8,756 nt of DNA from Actinomycetes bacterium (lineage in GTDB: Bacteria; Bacillota_I; Bacilli_A; RF39; UBA660): contig JAGKUT010000023.1 of NCBI GenBank assembly GCA_021152765.1, positions 1 to 8,756 on the forward strand, written 5' to 3'. Under the pieces are notes generated by a model, which saw nothing but the letters and a program-made list of their open reading frames with translations, did not search any database and was not told the origin of the DNA. This document shows, one piece after another, positions 1 to 6,418 of the stretch. Position 1 is the first letter of the stretch. Each line of letters begins with the position of its first letter. The position numbers and the translations under genes were made by a program.

Positions 1-98
1 GTTTAATTTCTTTATTTACTCCCTTTTTTCTTTGTTTCTGAGAAAATGTATTATTTTACATATTTCCAGATTGTTCAAAAATATGAAAAGAGTATTTA
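1..98. other. Stretch downstream of the flippase gene with no supported feature
   Basis: No gene is supported on either strand. A weak minus-strand hairpin (ATGTA, 6-base loop, TACAT, around 46-61) is not followed by a T-run, so I do not call it a terminator. Confidence 0.5.
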
Positions 99-1481
99 TC
101 AAATGGCTTTCAAATTTCTATCTTTCTGAAACTGAAAATGCCATGAGTTATTATAGTATAGATATTTTTTTAGCGCAACAAAATTCAAAATGCAGTGCGC
201 CAACTGACTCAACATTAAAAAATACAGATAGGCTTTGATGCCGTATAGAGGAACCAAAATAAATACTCCGAGTAGTCGAAGCGTGATAGATGCCACATTG
301 ATGAGAAAAGATAAGGTGGCTTTGCCCAGACCGTTAAGGATACTTGTTAATAATGTACCCAAATACAGAAACGGACACATAAAACTCAGCGTTCTGATAA
401 ACAGTCCGGCATCCGGACTTTGAAATATAAGTTCTCCAATAAAGGGACCGGTCAGGTAGAAAAAGAACATACACACAAAACCGAGAGCCAGACAAAAAGC
501 TGTAGATAAATAAATGGATCTTGCTATTTTTTTTCTGTCCTGTTTTGCATCTGCCTCAGAAACATAGGGAAGAAGTAAAACACTGACTGAACTCGTAATG
601 GCTTGCGGGAATAAAATCATGGGGAGAGCCATACCTGTAAAAATACCATAAATGCATAATGATTCTGAAGATGTCAGACCGAAAGATGTCAGTTTTCTGG
701 GAAGATATGCGGCTTCGACGCTTTGTAACAAATTCAAGACAATGCGATTAATGCTGAGTGGAGTTGCCAAAATAATTATTTTTTTCAGAATATGTTTATC
801 TTGTTCGGAAAGGGTTGTAGGGGTGCGAGGGTGTGTTTTTTTGCTTTGGCATAGTATCACTATGCTGATGAAAGAAGATACAATTTCGCCAATGACAAGT
901 CCTAAAACGGCAAACAGGATTCTGTTTTCTGCGTTGATGTCCGGAAAGATGGAAAATGCCAATACAACACTGAGCACTCGGGCGAGTTGTTCAAGCAACT
1001 GTGTAACAGATGGGGCAGTTGTCTGTTTCAGTCCGAAATAATAACCGTTTATACAACTGTGGATGGCACAGAAAGGAAGCGAGAGTGCATATACACAAAT
1101 AAGGTTTTGACATCTCTTTTCGGCAAGAAACAGAATCGAAATCGGATGGCTGAATTTACATAGTATAATTCCTAGGAAGATGGAAAGTGAGATGGAAATA
1201 AGAAAACCATATAACAGGGTCAGAATACTGCTTTTTCTTTTTCCTTCAGCCTCATATGCTGCAACATGTTTGGAAATGGAAGTTTGTACTCCGGCACAGG
1301 TTAAAGAAAAGGAAAGTGCCATAATCGGTGCAAGTAACTGATAAACGCCCATTCCTTCTTCGCCGATATGACGCGATAAAAAAATGCGGTAAAAAAAACC
1401 GATAATCCGTGTCAGGATACCGGCGACCGTTAACATCAATGTCCCAAGAATTAATTTATTTTTTCTGATAATATTGTGCAA
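99..1481 (-). CDS. MOP-superfamily flippase, SpoVB/polysaccharide exporter-like
   Basis: Polytopic inner-membrane protein of 460 residues. By family it is a transporter of the MOP (MATE/MurJ/SpoVB/Wzx) group, which flips lipid-linked sugar precursors across the membrane. The N-terminus shows the family pattern: a short basic stretch, a hydrophobic segment, then TRIIGFFYRIFLSRHIGEEG and GVYQL at about residues 24-49. About a dozen further hydrophobic segments follow to the end, and the length is normal for the family (about 450-520). I place the start at the TTG at 1479-1481: an AGGAAG ribosome-binding site (1489-1494) lies 7 bases upstream, and the next in-frame Met (residue 16) would cut into the first membrane helix. 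The stop is TGA. It lies 78 bases downstream of the phosphatase gene with no clear terminator between, so co-transcription is likely. SpoVB itself acts in spore cortex synthesis, but this could equally be a capsule or exopolysaccharide exporter. The family is secure; the substrate is not. Confidence 0.88.
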   Translation of the reverse strand: MHNIIRKNKLILGTLMLTVAGILTRIIGFFYRIFLSRHIGEEGMGVYQLLAPIMALSFSLTCAGVQTSISKHVAAYEAEGKRKSSILTLLYGFLISISLSIFLGIILCKFSHPISILFLAEKRCQNLICVYALSLPFCAIHSCINGYYFGLKQTTAPSVTQLLEQLARVLSVVLAFSIFPDINAENRILFAVLGLVIGEIVSSFISIVILCQSKKTHPRTPTTLSEQDKHILKKIIILATPLSINRIVLNLLQSVEAAYLPRKLTSFGLTSSESLCIYGIFTGMALPMILFPQAITSSVSVLLLPYVSEADAKQDRKKIARSIYLSTAFCLALGFVCMFFFYLTGPFIGELIFQSPDAGLFIRTLSFMCPFLYLGTLLTSILNGLGKATLSFLINVASITLRLLGVFILVPLYGIKAYLYFLMLSQLAHCILNFVALKKYLYYNNSWHFQFQKDRNLKAI

Positions 1482-1559
1482 AAAAACACTTCCTGAGATG
1501 TTTTTTCTAAAATATATGAAACTGGGACATTGATAAGAACGAAATAAAAAGAAAAAGCG

Positions 1560-2387
1560 TTATAGTTTGTGGAAGGAAGGCTGTCTGCCCATGAAAGTAC
1601 AGTAATATTCAAAACCGCAGGATTGTAATATTTCGGAGGCTTTGTCAAAATCAGCAGCAACATGTTCCGGAAAATGTGCATCGGATCCCACAGTTATGAT
1701 TTCTCCACCTAATTCTTTGTATCTTTTCAAGATGTCAATGGAAGGATTTGTGGCATTTAATGCTTTTCGAAGACCAGACGTGTTACATTCAATTCCTTTT
1801 TCATTTTCAATGATATGGATAAGGATATCATCAATCAGATCGGAATAGTCAAAGTAAGAAAAAGGACTGCCTGATTTAGCCGGGGCGTATCTTGCAATAT
1901 AATCCAGATGCCCGTAAACATCATAGCCGATATAGGATTTCACGTATTCGGTCATTTCTTCAAAGTATGCCCGGTAACATGCAGAAACCTCATTGTTTTC
2001 AAAAAAAGAAGGATAGTATGGATCAGTTCCCATACATAAATGGGAAGATGCAATAATAAAGTCAAAATCATAGGATTTGGAAAGAATAATATTCTTTTTC
2101 ATGCAGCTTTTCTGCAAGCCGATTTCAATACCAAACAATATTTTGATCTGATCCGCATATTTATCCCGTAAGCGCAGTAATTCATACAGATATGAATCTA
2201 CATTTAATAAAAAAGTATCCGTATTGACGTTTTCATCGGGAACGTCCGGAAAATCAAAGTCGTTATGCTCGGTAAAACACATGGATTTCAGTCCTTTTTC
2301 AATACCGGATAAAATCATTTGTTCCATAGGAACATGACAATCTCCGGAAAAAGAAGAATGAAGATGAAAATCGGATTGGATACTCAT
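1560..2387 (-). CDS. PHP-family histidinol-phosphatase
   Basis: A 275-residue cytoplasmic metal-dependent phosphatase of the PHP superfamily, closest in pattern and length to the HisJ/HisK-type histidinol-phosphatases, which remove phosphate from L-histidinol phosphate in histidine synthesis. The metal-binding motifs appear in order: FHLHSSFSGD (H8, H10), FTEHND (E40, H41), GIEIG (E88), SSHL (H115), YGHLDY (H159) and GSDAHFPEHV (D235, H237). All expected ligands are present, so it should be active. The ATG start at 2385-2387 is preceded by an AGGA ribosome-binding site about 7 bases upstream and by a promoter at 2424-2452. No other his gene is in the window, so the substrate rests on family resemblance; another PHP phosphoesterase role is possible. 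GC and codon use match the flippase gene and differ sharply from everything to the right of about 2,600. Confidence 0.88.
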   Translation of the reverse strand: MSIQSDFHLHSSFSGDCHVPMEQMILSGIEKGLKSMCFTEHNDFDFPDVPDENVNTDTFLLNVDSYLYELLRLRDKYADQIKILFGIEIGLQKSCMKKNIILSKSYDFDFIIASSHLCMGTDPYYPSFFENNEVSACYRAYFEEMTEYVKSYIGYDVYGHLDYIARYAPAKSGSPFSYFDYSDLIDDILIHIIENEKGIECNTSGLRKALNATNPSIDILKRYKELGGEIITVGSDAHFPEHVAADFDKASEILQSCGFEYYCTFMGRQPSFHKL

Positions 2388-2423
2388 AACTTAGTCCTGC
2401 CTTTCAAATTAGAAATCAAAATC

Positions 2424-2452
2424 ATAATAACATAATGTGATACCCTGGTCAA
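2424..2452 (-). promoter_or_regulatory. Sigma-A-type promoter of the histidinol-phosphatase gene
   Basis: On the minus strand a -35 TTGACC (2447-2452, 5/6 to consensus) and a -10 TATTAT (2424-2429, 5/6) are separated by exactly 17 bases. Transcription would begin near 2417, giving a leader of about 30 bases before the ATG at 2387. Direction and distance fit the phosphatase gene. Confidence 0.6.
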
Positions 2453-2528
2453 AATCCCTTTTAACCATAACATCGCATTATATATTCAGAAAAAGGGCAA
2501 ATTCTTTGATTTTCTTTTGAATTATGTC

Positions 2529-2557
2529 TTGATATTTTGGGACAAATTATGTACAAT
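2529..2557 (+). promoter_or_regulatory. Orphan rightward promoter-like site
   Basis: On the plus strand TTGATA (2529-2534, 5/6 to -35) and TACAAT (2552-2557, 5/6 to -10) are separated by 17 bases. It points away from the phosphatase gene, as a divergent promoter would. Just downstream are two partly overlapping repeated words: AATGTGCTGACA (2559-2570) and CTGACAATGTGC (2576-2587). No plus-strand gene follows; about 40 bases on, the sequence becomes the antisense of mreD. The likely reading is the start of a divergent gene whose body is missing. A chance match in AT-rich DNA is also possible. Confidence 0.4.
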
Positions 2558-2589
2558 AAATGTGCTGACAAAATTCTGACAATGTGCAT

Positions 2590-2610
2590 TCATGCGGATT
2601 TTCAGAATAA
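2590..2610. other. Composition breakpoint, probable sequence junction
   Basis: To the left the DNA has moderate GC with G and C about equal on the plus strand. To the right it is AT-rich with C well above G. The change falls within a few bases of the premature end of mreD. No transposase, inverted-repeat end, tRNA or integrase marks the spot. It could be an assembly chimera or a real recombination endpoint. Confidence 0.6.
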
Positions 2611-2991
2611 TATATTAAAATTCATAACCACAAAACCATTAACAACCATAAACATAAAAGAAATAAACCTATATAAACTAATCATAACAACTAATTCCAA
2701 AATAGAAACAATAAGATTATTAGGAGTAATACGATTTATATAGCGAACACATAAACCAATAACTAAAAACAAACCAGAATTCAAAAAATAAGTACCAGTA
2801 TAAACTAAATCAAATAAAAAACCAATAATAAAACAATATATAAAATATGAATCTTTATCTTTTCTAAAATAAGGCTCCAATAAAATTAAAGAAGAAAATA
2901 TAATTAAACCACTAAAAATAGAACCATGAAAAAATCCATTAATAACATACTCTAAAATAAAAGAAAAAACACTAACAATAAATATTATCAT
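2602..2991 (-). CDS. mreD: Rod shape-determining protein MreD, C-terminus missing
   Basis: Small, very hydrophobic integral membrane protein that works with MreC, MreB and the elongasome in side-wall peptidoglycan synthesis. The 129 residues hold about four membrane segments. The MreD-like stretch GFLFDLVYTGTYFLNSGLFL is at about residues 57-76. The gene is identified mainly by this pattern and by its position: its ATG overlaps the mreC TGA stop in an ATGA arrangement. MreD is usually about 160-175 residues, so roughly the last helix is absent. The frame ends at a TGA reached just as the composition changes, after the residues NFNILF. The truncation therefore looks like the effect of a sequence junction rather than a natural short form; the last few residues and the stop may belong to foreign sequence. 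Confidence 0.8.
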   Translation of the reverse strand: MIIFIVSVFSFILEYVINGFFHGSIFSGLIIFSSLILLEPYFRKDKDSYFIYCFIIGFLFDLVYTGTYFLNSGLFLVIGLCVRYINRITPNNLIVSILELVVMISLYRFISFMFMVVNGFVVMNFNILF

Positions 2992-3800
2992 TCATTATCC
3001 CTCTTAACTATAGTAACATAACTAATATCGTCAAATAAAACATCAGACTTAACCTTAACAACCTTAGATAAATCAAAATTATCAGTTTCTATACTGTCAA
3101 CATATCCAACTAATAATCCGCTAGGGAAAATATTACCTAACCCAGTAGTAACAACCTTAGAACCACTTGGAATCTCTAAATTTTCAACAATACCCATAAC
3201 CTCATAAAAACCATTACTATACTTATTTAATATACCATAAACATACTTATCATCAACTTTAATCTTTACAGATATATTAACAGGAAACTTAGAATTCGTA
3301 AGTAACAAAACATTACTATTATAATGACTAACATTAGAAGTAATACCTATTAAATATCCACCACTAACAACAGCCATATTATTATCAATACCATCATTAC
3401 TGCCCTTATCAATAATTAAAGAATCATTCCAATAATCAATCCCACGACTAATAACGCTACCATTAATATAAGACTTATCACTAAGAGACTTATTAATATT
3501 AACTAACTCCTTTAACTTCTTAACCTCATTAACAAGTTCCTCATTCTCAGCCTCATAATATTTAATCTTATCAAGTTCCTTCTTTAAATTCTCATTTTCA
3601 GTAATTAATCTATTATAATCCTCATCACTATAAGACTCAAAAGGATGAGTTAAAAATCTATCAACAAATAAAATACCATCCTTAATAAAAAAATCAGGTA
3701 AATTAAAATTTCTATTAATAAAAACACTAGATAAAATTAAACATAAAACAACTACAATAACAAATAATATTTTTCTAAAACCTTTTTTTCTTCTATTCAT
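2988..3800 (-). CDS. mreC: Rod shape-determining protein MreC
   Basis: Bitopic membrane protein of 270 residues that scaffolds the elongasome, linking MreB/MreD to penicillin-binding proteins outside the membrane. A basic N-terminus (MNRRKKGFRK) is followed by one transmembrane helix at about 11-26. A heptad-rich coiled coil (ENENLKKELDKIK to ELVNEVKKLKELV) spans about 55-97, and after it comes the beta-rich periplasmic-type domain with DYWNDSLIIDKGSNDGI and the SGGYLIGI and VTTGLGNIFPSGLLVG stretches. A GTG three codons upstream (3807-3809) is in frame, but I prefer the ATG at 3798-3800 because AGGTGG lies about 6 bases before it. The gene follows radC after 46 bases with its own -10-like TATAAT, and overlaps mreD by 3 bases, so mreC and mreD should be translationally coupled. 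mreB, often just upstream, is not present here. Confidence 0.93.
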   Translation of the reverse strand: MNRRKKGFRKILFVIVVVLCLILSSVFINRNFNLPDFFIKDGILFVDRFLTHPFESYSDEDYNRLITENENLKKELDKIKYYEAENEELVNEVKKLKELVNINKSLSDKSYINGSVISRGIDYWNDSLIIDKGSNDGIDNNMAVVSGGYLIGITSNVSHYNSNVLLLTNSKFPVNISVKIKVDDKYVYGILNKYSNGFYEVMGIVENLEIPSGSKVVTTGLGNIFPSGLLVGYVDSIETDNFDLSKVVKVKSDVLFDDISYVTIVKRDNE

Positions 3801-3817
3801 GATATCCACCTATCCTA

Positions 3818-3846
3818 ATTATAATATATTTAAAAATAAAATTAAA
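3818..3846 (-). promoter_or_regulatory. Candidate promoter for mreC-mreD
   Basis: A perfect -10 TATAAT (minus strand of 3818-3823) lies in the radC-mreC gap, with a weak -35 TTTAAT (3841-3846) 17 bases upstream. It would start a very short leader of about 10 bases before the mreC ribosome-binding site. In such AT-rich DNA a -10 match alone is weak evidence. No clear radC terminator is visible, so readthrough from radC is also likely. Confidence 0.35.
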
Positions 3847-4518
3847 CTAAATATCACCATTTTCTAAAAAACTATAATATTTTTGACGCCCAATAATAAC
3901 ATGATCAATAACTTTAATACCTAACATCTCACCAGCACTAACAAGTCTCTTAGTAATTTCAATATCATTCTTAGAAGGCATAACATTGCCACTAGGATGA
4001 TTATGAATACATATAATAGAAGAAGCGCTAACAAGTGTAGCCTCCTTAAAAACCTCTCTAGGATGAACAACACTATAATCTAAAGTACCGATAAAAAGTA
4101 ATTTTTCCTTAATAACAACCTTATTAACGTCTAAAAATATACAATAAAAATACTCTTGTTTCTTATCAGAAAAAAAATCCTTATAATACTCAAAAACAAC
4201 ATCAGTACTACTTATCTTTATATTATTAATAGAATCAACTTTCCTATTAACCCTCCTTCCAAGTTCTATACCAGCTAGTATTGAAGCACTCTTAACGTCC
4301 CCAATACCATTTATTTTAGATAACATAGAATAATTAATACGACTTAAATCACCATCACATTCATGTAAAACAATACTAGCTAAATCCTTAGAACTATACT
4401 CCCTATTACCAGACTTTATTAAAATAGAAAGCAACTCCTCATTACTCAAAAATTCACTACCATTCAAAAGTAACCTTTCAACAGGTCTCTCATTCTTTGG
4501 AATTTCCTTTATCTTCAT
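3847..4518 (-). CDS. radC: RadC/UPF0758 family JAB-domain protein
   Basis: A 223-residue cytoplasmic protein of the RadC family (former DNA-repair label; the molecular role is unsettled). The N-terminal part begins IKEIPKNERPVERLL and carries a helix-hairpin-helix-like stretch, LSKINGIGDVKSASILAGIE, at about 65-84. The C-terminal JAB/MPN metalloprotease-like domain has the HPREVFKEA segment (E155) and the HNHPSGN motif (H172, H174) with D185, so the metal site looks complete. Length is typical. The ATG at 4516-4518 lies inside the end of the preceding SPOR-like gene (29-base overlap), with GAGGAG about 10 bases upstream in that gene's coding sequence, which indicates coupled translation. radC sits just before the mre genes in B. 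subtilis too, so the context agrees. Confidence 0.95.
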   Translation of the reverse strand: MKIKEIPKNERPVERLLLNGSEFLSNEELLSILIKSGNREYSSKDLASIVLHECDGDLSRINYSMLSKINGIGDVKSASILAGIELGRRVNRKVDSINNIKISSTDVVFEYYKDFFSDKKQEYFYCIFLDVNKVVIKEKLLFIGTLDYSVVHPREVFKEATLVSASSIICIHNHPSGNVMPSKNDIEITKRLVSAGEMLGIKVIDHVIIGRQKYYSFLENGDI

Positions 4519-4963
4519 TTATAACCAACTCCTCATAACTACTTAAAATCTGATTGCAGATGCTATCAATATTACTATTATCCGCACTACTTAATAAAAT
4601 ATCATACTGATTCAAAACAGAAATAAATGAATTATTCTTAATATTATTTTCCTTTACATAAATATCATACCCTTTTTCTTTAAAGAATTCCTTAATTTTT
4701 AAAGCATTTTCTTTACTTTTTGTAATTCCAACATAAGTGTGATATCCATCATCCTCCAAATTATAAATATAATAATCAAAAGAACTCATATTATTTTTCA
4801 TAATATCCTCACTACTATAAACCCCTTGCTGCAAAAAATAAACAGTATCATAAGTTAAATTAACTGGAAAAATATTAAAATCATCATACTGACTTAAAGT
4901 AAACTTTCCTAAATAAATACCAACAATTAATGATAAAAATATAGACCAAAAATATTTCTTCAT
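4490..4963 (-). CDS. Single-pass membrane protein with SPOR-like domain
   Basis: A predicted 157-residue protein. After a short basic start (MKKYFW) there is one transmembrane helix at about residues 5-20 (SIFLSLIVGIYLGKF). The rest appears extracytoplasmic: TVYFLQQGVYSS, then YIYNLEDDGYHTYVGITKSKENALKIKEFFKEKGYDIYVKE, read in pieces at about 40-104. That layout (YFLQxGxY, a later YVGIT, a Lys-rich helix, then GYDIYVKE) resembles the beta-alpha-beta SPOR fold, which binds denuded glycan strands at division sites. The frame stays open up to 5062, inside the end of ffh, but I choose the ATG at 4961-4963: GGTGA lies about 4 bases upstream, and the longer form would add a second hydrophobic segment and run through the ffh terminator. 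It is coupled to radC. SpoIIB, a SPOR protein near radC in B. subtilis, is a possible positional counterpart; that is inference. Confidence 0.72.
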   Translation of the reverse strand: MKKYFWSIFLSLIVGIYLGKFTLSQYDDFNIFPVNLTYDTVYFLQQGVYSSEDIMKNNMSSFDYYIYNLEDDGYHTYVGITKSKENALKIKEFFKEKGYDIYVKENNIKNNSFISVLNQYDILLSSADNSNIDSICNQILSSYEELVINEDKGNSKE

Positions 4964-4978
4964 ATTATCACCAAGCAT

Positions 4979-5011
4979 ATTATACAAAATAAAATTTAAA
5001 AAAAATGTCAA
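4979..5011 (-). promoter_or_regulatory. Candidate promoter for the SPOR-radC(-mre) unit
   Basis: Minus strand: a perfect TTGACA (5006-5011) and a perfect TATAAT (4979-4984), but separated by 21 bases, longer than the usual 16-19. The TTGACA begins inside the T-run of the ffh terminator. The two elements may be used together poorly, or TATAAT may work with a weaker -35 hidden in the T-rich spacer. The position fits a promoter for the gene starting at 4963. Confidence 0.4.
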
Positions 5012-5038
5012 AAAAAATACAAGAATAAAACTTGTACT
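5010..5038 (-). terminator. Rho-independent terminator of ffh
   Basis: On the minus strand the ffh TAG stop runs into an 8-bp stem, AGTACAAG (5031-5038) with CTTGTATT (5016-5023), including one G-T pair. The loop is 7 bases, and T residues continue from the stem to 5010. The stem is short and AT-rich but has the correct layout and position. Confidence 0.6.
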
Positions 5039-6341
5039 AAAAAGGTAATTTAAAATTTCCATTTTTAAACTGTTTCATCATAGTTTTCATTTGATCAAAC
5101 TGTTTCAATAATCTATTAACTTCCTCAACACTACGAGCAGATCCTTTCGCAATACGTTGTTTACGAGTTGCCTTTAAAACCTCAGGATGACGTCTTTCAT
5201 ATGGAGTCATAGAAAGAATAATTGCTTCAATATGAGCCATATCCTTAGGATCTACTTTAACACTCTTTAACTCCTTAGGAATACCAGGAATTAACTTAAT
5301 CAAATTCTCAAGTGGACCTAACTTCTTAATTTGTTTCATCTGACTTAAAAAATCCTCTAAATCAAACTTACCACTTTGCATCTTTTTAGCAGCCTTCATT
5401 GCCTCATCTTGATCAATAGCTTCCTCAGCCTTCTCAAGCATAGTCATAATGTCACCCATACCTAAAATACGAGTAGCAATTCTATCAGGATAGAAAGCCT
5501 CAATACCATCCATCTTTTCACTAACACCTACAAACTTAATAGGAATATTAGTTAAATGACGAATAGATAACGCAGCACCACCCCTAGTATCACCATCCAT
5601 TTTAGTAAGTATAGCACCTGTTAAAGGTAAAGAACTGTTAAATCCCTCAATAACATTAATCGCATCTTGACCAGTCATACTATCAACAACAAGTAATATT
5701 TCATTAGGCTTAACACAATCATTAATATTATTTAACTCATCCATTAAAGCCTCATCAATATGAAGTCTACCAGCTGTATCAAGAAGTACATAATCAAAAC
5801 CATTCTCTTTAGCATAATTAACACCATTCTTAGCTATATCAATAGGATTACCCTTACCCTCATCATAAACAGGAATATTTAACTCACGACCAATCTGCTT
5901 TAACTGATCAATAGCAGCAGGTCTATAAACATCACATGCAACAAGTAATGGTTTCTTAGCATGCTTCTTTCTTAACATTAAACCTAGCTTACCAATCATA
6001 GTAGTTTTACCAGCACCTTGTAAACCAACAAGCATTAAAATACTTGGCTTACCAGAAGTATATAAAGGCGCAGCTTCACCACCTAATAACTCTACTAATT
6101 CATCCTTAACAATCTTAACAAACATTTCACCAGGCTTTAAACTCTTAGCTACCTCTTCACCTAATGCCTTTTCCTTAACATTACTAATAAACTCTTTAAC
6201 AACTTTATAATTAACATCAGCCTCTAATAAAGCCAATCTTATCTCACGAGTAACTTCACTAATATTATCTTCAGTTATCTTTCCATAACCTTTAATTTTA
6301 TTAATCGCACTCTGTAATCTATCTCCTAAACTTTCAAACAT
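5037..6341 (-). CDS. ffh: Signal recognition particle GTPase Ffh
   Basis: A 434-residue SRP54-type protein that binds 4.5S/scRNA and signal sequences and delivers ribosomes to FtsY at the membrane. The N domain is at about 1-90 (FESLGDRLQSAINKIKG; EVTREIRLALLEADVN). The G domain has GLQGAGKTT (106-114), DVYRPAAIDQL (137-147), DTAGR (188-192) and TKMDGDTRGGAA (246-257). The M domain begins near 300 and has the RNA-binding RRHPEVLKATRKQRIAKGSA stretch at about 383-402. The C-terminus is slightly short, ending about 32 residues after that motif, with only three Met in the tail. All GTPase motifs are intact. The ATG at 6339-6341 has AAAGGA 8 bases upstream. It has its own nested promoter and its own terminator, so it appears to be a single-gene unit, unlike the common ylxM-ffh operon. 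Confidence 0.98.
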   Translation of the reverse strand: MFESLGDRLQSAINKIKGYGKITEDNISEVTREIRLALLEADVNYKVVKEFISNVKEKALGEEVAKSLKPGEMFVKIVKDELVELLGGEAAPLYTSGKPSILMLVGLQGAGKTTMIGKLGLMLRKKHAKKPLLVACDVYRPAAIDQLKQIGRELNIPVYDEGKGNPIDIAKNGVNYAKENGFDYVLLDTAGRLHIDEALMDELNNINDCVKPNEILLVVDSMTGQDAINVIEGFNSSLPLTGAILTKMDGDTRGGAALSIRHLTNIPIKFVGVSEKMDGIEAFYPDRIATRILGMGDIMTMLEKAEEAIDQDEAMKAAKKMQSGKFDLEDFLSQMKQIKKLGPLENLIKLIPGIPKELKSVKVDPKDMAHIEAIILSMTPYERRHPEVLKATRKQRIAKGSARSVEEVNRLLKQFDQMKTMMKQFKNGNFKLPF

Positions 6342-6366
6342 GTTATCAATCCTTTCGACAGTATCA

Positions 6367-6395
6367 ATTATATCAAAAAAACAAGTAAATATCTA
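6367..6395 (-). promoter_or_regulatory. Extended -10 promoter of ffh, nested in upstream terminator
   Basis: Minus strand: perfect TATAAT (6367-6372) preceded by TGA (6373-6375), making an extended -10 (TGNTATAAT). TAGATA (6390-6395, 4/6 to -35) lies 17 bases upstream. The predicted start near 6360 leaves only about 19 bases to the ffh ATG, just enough for the AAAGGA ribosome-binding site. The spacer is made of the 3' arm and T-run of the upstream gene's terminator. Confidence 0.6.
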
Positions 6396-6408
6396 TAAAT
6401 TTACCTGT
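6375..6408 (-). terminator. Terminator of the 68-aa gene
   Basis: Minus strand: ACAGGTAAAT (6399-6408) pairs with ATTTACTTGT (6381-6390), ten pairs including one G-T, with an 8-base loop, followed by six T (6375-6380). It begins 10 bases after the TAG stop of the small gene and overlaps the ffh promoter. Confidence 0.72.
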
Positions 6409-6418
6409 CTTTTTAAAA

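Noticed and set aside
652..1041. 129-codon plus-strand open frame
   Set aside because: It lies wholly antisense to the well-supported flippase gene, has no ribosome-binding site of note, and its translation looks like an antisense shadow.
1451..1681. 76-codon minus-strand frame bridging the phosphatase and flippase genes
   Set aside because: It overlaps the ends of both genes in another frame and has no supporting signal.
2537..2743. 68-codon plus-strand open frame across the junction
   Set aside because: Most of it is antisense to mreD, and its translation is a low-complexity Ile/Thr/Lys string typical of AT-rich reverse strands. It could in principle start just after the orphan promoter, but nothing in it looks like a protein family.
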